A stretch of 49,007 bases of DNA from Phycisphaeraceae bacterium. GTDB taxonomy: Bacteria; Planctomycetota; Phycisphaerae; Phycisphaerales; UBA1924. Below are positions 47,767-49,007 of this stretch, piece after piece. The stretch lies in contig JAHBXE010000023.1 of assembly GCA_019636625.1 (NCBI GenBank), forward strand, positions 1 through 49,007. The letters run 5' to 3'. A model generated the notes under the pieces. That model saw only the letters and a list, made by a program, of their open reading frames with translations. It did not search any database and was not told the origin of the DNA. The position numbers and the translations under genes are program-made. Position 1 is the stretch's first letter. The number at the start of each line of letters is the position of its first letter.

Positions 47767-48126
47767 ATGTCTCACAAGTCGAGAGTCGGTGTTTCGTTTA
47801 CGTGTATGGTGTGCGGCTGGCAGGTGCCGGCCCGCGGGTTTGGAACTTCGCATCGGAATCACTGCCCGTGTTGCCTGTGGTCGCGGCATCTGGATGAGGA
47901 GCCGGGCGATCGGGGCGCGGTGTGCCGCGAACCGATGGAGCCCATCGCGATCGAGGTACGGAAAGATGGGGAGTGGGCGATCGTGCACCGCTGCACGGGG
48001 TGCGGGCTGCTGCGGACCAACCGCATCGGCGGGGATGATGCGGAAAGGGCGCTGTTGGCGCTGGCGCTGCGACCGATCGCGAGCCCGGCGTTCCCGTTGG
48101 GGGACCTGCGCGACCCGACGGGCTAG
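47767..48126 (+). CDS. RNHCP domain protein
   Basis: 119 residues. Zinc-ribbon-like start FTCMVCGWQVPA (C13, C16), then the name-giving SHRNHCPCCLWSRHLDEEPG (RNHCP at 30-34) with GDRGAVC, and a late HRCTGCGLLRTNRI followed by DDAE. This is the compact RNHCP family, whose many Cys and His residues suggest two zinc sites. Role unknown, possibly nucleic-acid related. The ATG has no ribosome site; a GC hairpin ends 16 nt upstream. The gene converges on pyrF and both share a CTAG as overlapping stop codons. Confidence 0.88.
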   Translation: MSHKSRVGVSFTCMVCGWQVPARGFGTSHRNHCPCCLWSRHLDEEPGDRGAVCREPMEPIAIEVRKDGEWAIVHRCTGCGLLRTNRIGGDDAERALLALALRPIASPAFPLGDLRDPTG

Positions 48127-48971
48127 ATGGCCCGCAGCTCCGCGTTGAGCTTCTGGGCCGCGGCGGCAACGGACGCGGCCCAGGCCGGGTCGTCGGCGTT
48201 GAAGGCGTAGATCACCGAGCGGCTGGCGGTGACGAGGATCGTGCCATCCAGGGGCGACTTGCCGGCGAGCATCGTGCGGATGTCGTCCACCGTTCCGCCC
48301 TGCGCCCCAAAGCCGGGAACGAGGAACGGGGTGCGGGGCATCCGCGCGCGGAGGGATCTGGTGTCTTCGGCCTTGGTCGCGCCGACGACGGCGCCCACGT
48401 CGGAAAGGCCGTGCTCGCCCCGGTGCCGCGAACCCACCTTCGCGACTTCATCGGCCATAAGTTCGGCCACGGTGCGGCCATCGGCGAGCTTATGCGATTG
48501 GATGGCGTCGCTGTCGGGGTTGCTGGTGCGGACGAGAATGAAGATGCCCAGGCCGGCGGCGAGGTAGGGCTCGACGGTGCTGGGGCCGAGATAGGCGTTG
48601 ATGGTGATGGCGTGGGCGCCGGCATTGGCAGCGGCCGCGGCGTAGTGCTCGGCGGAAATGCCGATGTCGCCGCGCTTCGCGTCGAGGATGACGACCAGGC
48701 CCAGTCCGGCAGCCTCGTTCATCAGGTGCTGAAGAAGCGTGACGCCTTGGCCGCCGTAGCGTTCAAAGCAGGCGGACTGGAACTTGATGGCCGCGGCGTG
48801 GGGTGCGGTGGCGTGAATGACGTGATGGCAGTAGGAGCGGATGGCGGCCAAGGGCTCCCAGTGCTCAGCGCGGGCGGCGGATGGGAGTTTGTCGAGAACG
48901 GGATCGAGCCCGATGCAGACGGGGCTGCCGACGCGACGGATGGTGGTGAGGAGGCGGTCGGAGAAGTGCAT
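48123..48971 (-). CDS. pyrF: Orotidine-5'-phosphate decarboxylase (type 2)
   Basis: 282 residues, subfamily 2 PyrF (about 270-280 residues). N-terminal VCIGLDPVLDKLP, AIKFQSACFERYGGQGV, the catalytic VVILDAKRGDIGISAEHYAA (Asp-x-Lys...Asp) and the phosphate-binding FLVPGFGAQGGTVDDIR are intact. It decarboxylates OMP to UMP, the last step of pyrimidine nucleotide synthesis. No Shine-Dalgarno is evident upstream of the ATG; the 5' flank instead contains the GTGAACAG tandem array at the window end. No other pyr gene is in the window. Confidence 0.95.
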   Translation of the reverse strand: MHFSDRLLTTIRRVGSPVCIGLDPVLDKLPSAARAEHWEPLAAIRSYCHHVIHATAPHAAAIKFQSACFERYGGQGVTLLQHLMNEAAGLGLVVILDAKRGDIGISAEHYAAAAANAGAHAITINAYLGPSTVEPYLAAGLGIFILVRTSNPDSDAIQSHKLADGRTVAELMADEVAKVGSRHRGEHGLSDVGAVVGATKAEDTRSLRARMPRTPFLVPGFGAQGGTVDDIRTMLAGKSPLDGTILVTASRSVIYAFNADDPAWAASVAAAAQKLNAELRAI

Positions 48972-48982
48972 GGTGGGGAGTC

Positions 48983-49006
48983 GTGAACAGGTGAACAGGT
49001 GAACAG
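48983..49006. repeat. Octamer tandem array at the window end
   Basis: GTGAACAG three times (48983-48990, 48991-48998, 48999-49006), continuing to the last base. Same 8-bp period as the arrays in polA and astD, but a different unit. It lies upstream of pyrF. Confidence 0.92.
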
Positions 49007-49007
49007 G

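Overview
This high-GC window most likely comes from a Planctomycetota bacterium of the Phycisphaerae type. Four things suggest this. One secreted protein ends in a Phycisphaerae-like PEP-CTERM variant (a PAPGAG motif, a hydrophobic stretch, then RRRR). Small membrane proteins carry CxxCGxD...CPEC zinc ribbons common in planctomycetes. LPS biogenesis genes (kdsB, an lptD-like gene) sit beside mreBCD. Many starts lack a Shine-Dalgarno site and instead have a -10-like hexamer 5-9 nt upstream. The window begins with a G homopolymer and ends in an octamer tandem repeat, so it looks like a whole contig broken at repeats. The taxonomic call is an inference from gene content.

Layout. 1-1908 (+): uppS and a DUF2891 protein. 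1910-5809 (-): PilZ protein, a secreted unknown, kdsB (apparently with a CTG start) and a TPR protein. 5932-8235 (+): def, fmt and a HEIGH metalloprotease-like protein. 8236-8784: a junkyard with an IS3-type transposase remnant and dispersed repeats. 8785-11605 (-): an A+T-richer island with two paralogous small proteins (putative immunity), a Sec-exported RHS-core mini-toxin and a transglutaminase-like protein. 11719-13826 (-): a thioredoxin-like protein and a persulfide dioxygenase/rhodanese fusion. 13929-20069 (+): a GH63-type glucosidase and an LptD-like protein. 20073-21884: cinA and sixA, divergent. 21894-25954 (-): a YjbQ protein, a Doc toxin and antitoxin, MmcQ/YjbR and DUF4139 proteins. 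26199-28660: the PEP-CTERM-like protein, a VIT-family transporter and a cytochrome b. 29256-45326 (+): a 16-kb co-directional block with mreBCD, a GlmU-like protein, polA, prmC, an M20 peptidase, an AstC-like aminotransferase, astA, astD, three coupled mini membrane proteins and a ureohydrolase. 45317-48971: a DUF6115-like protein, tilS, a receiver-like protein, an RNHCP protein and pyrF.

Functional themes. Envelope construction is spread over uppS, kdsB, the LptD-like gene, mreBCD and the GlmU-like gene. The def/fmt pair handles N-terminal formyl-methionine. The M20/aminotransferase/astA/astD/ureohydrolase set suggests a succinylated ornithine or arginine catabolic route lacking AstB and AstE in this window. 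The most unusual features are: 8-bp tandem repeats and palindromes lodged in frame inside conserved enzymes (polA three times, astD, the M20 peptidase, the glucosidase); the compact exported RHS toxin cassette; pervasive apparent leaderless starts; the non-AUG kdsB start; and a promoter-driven structured region upstream of the RNHCP gene.
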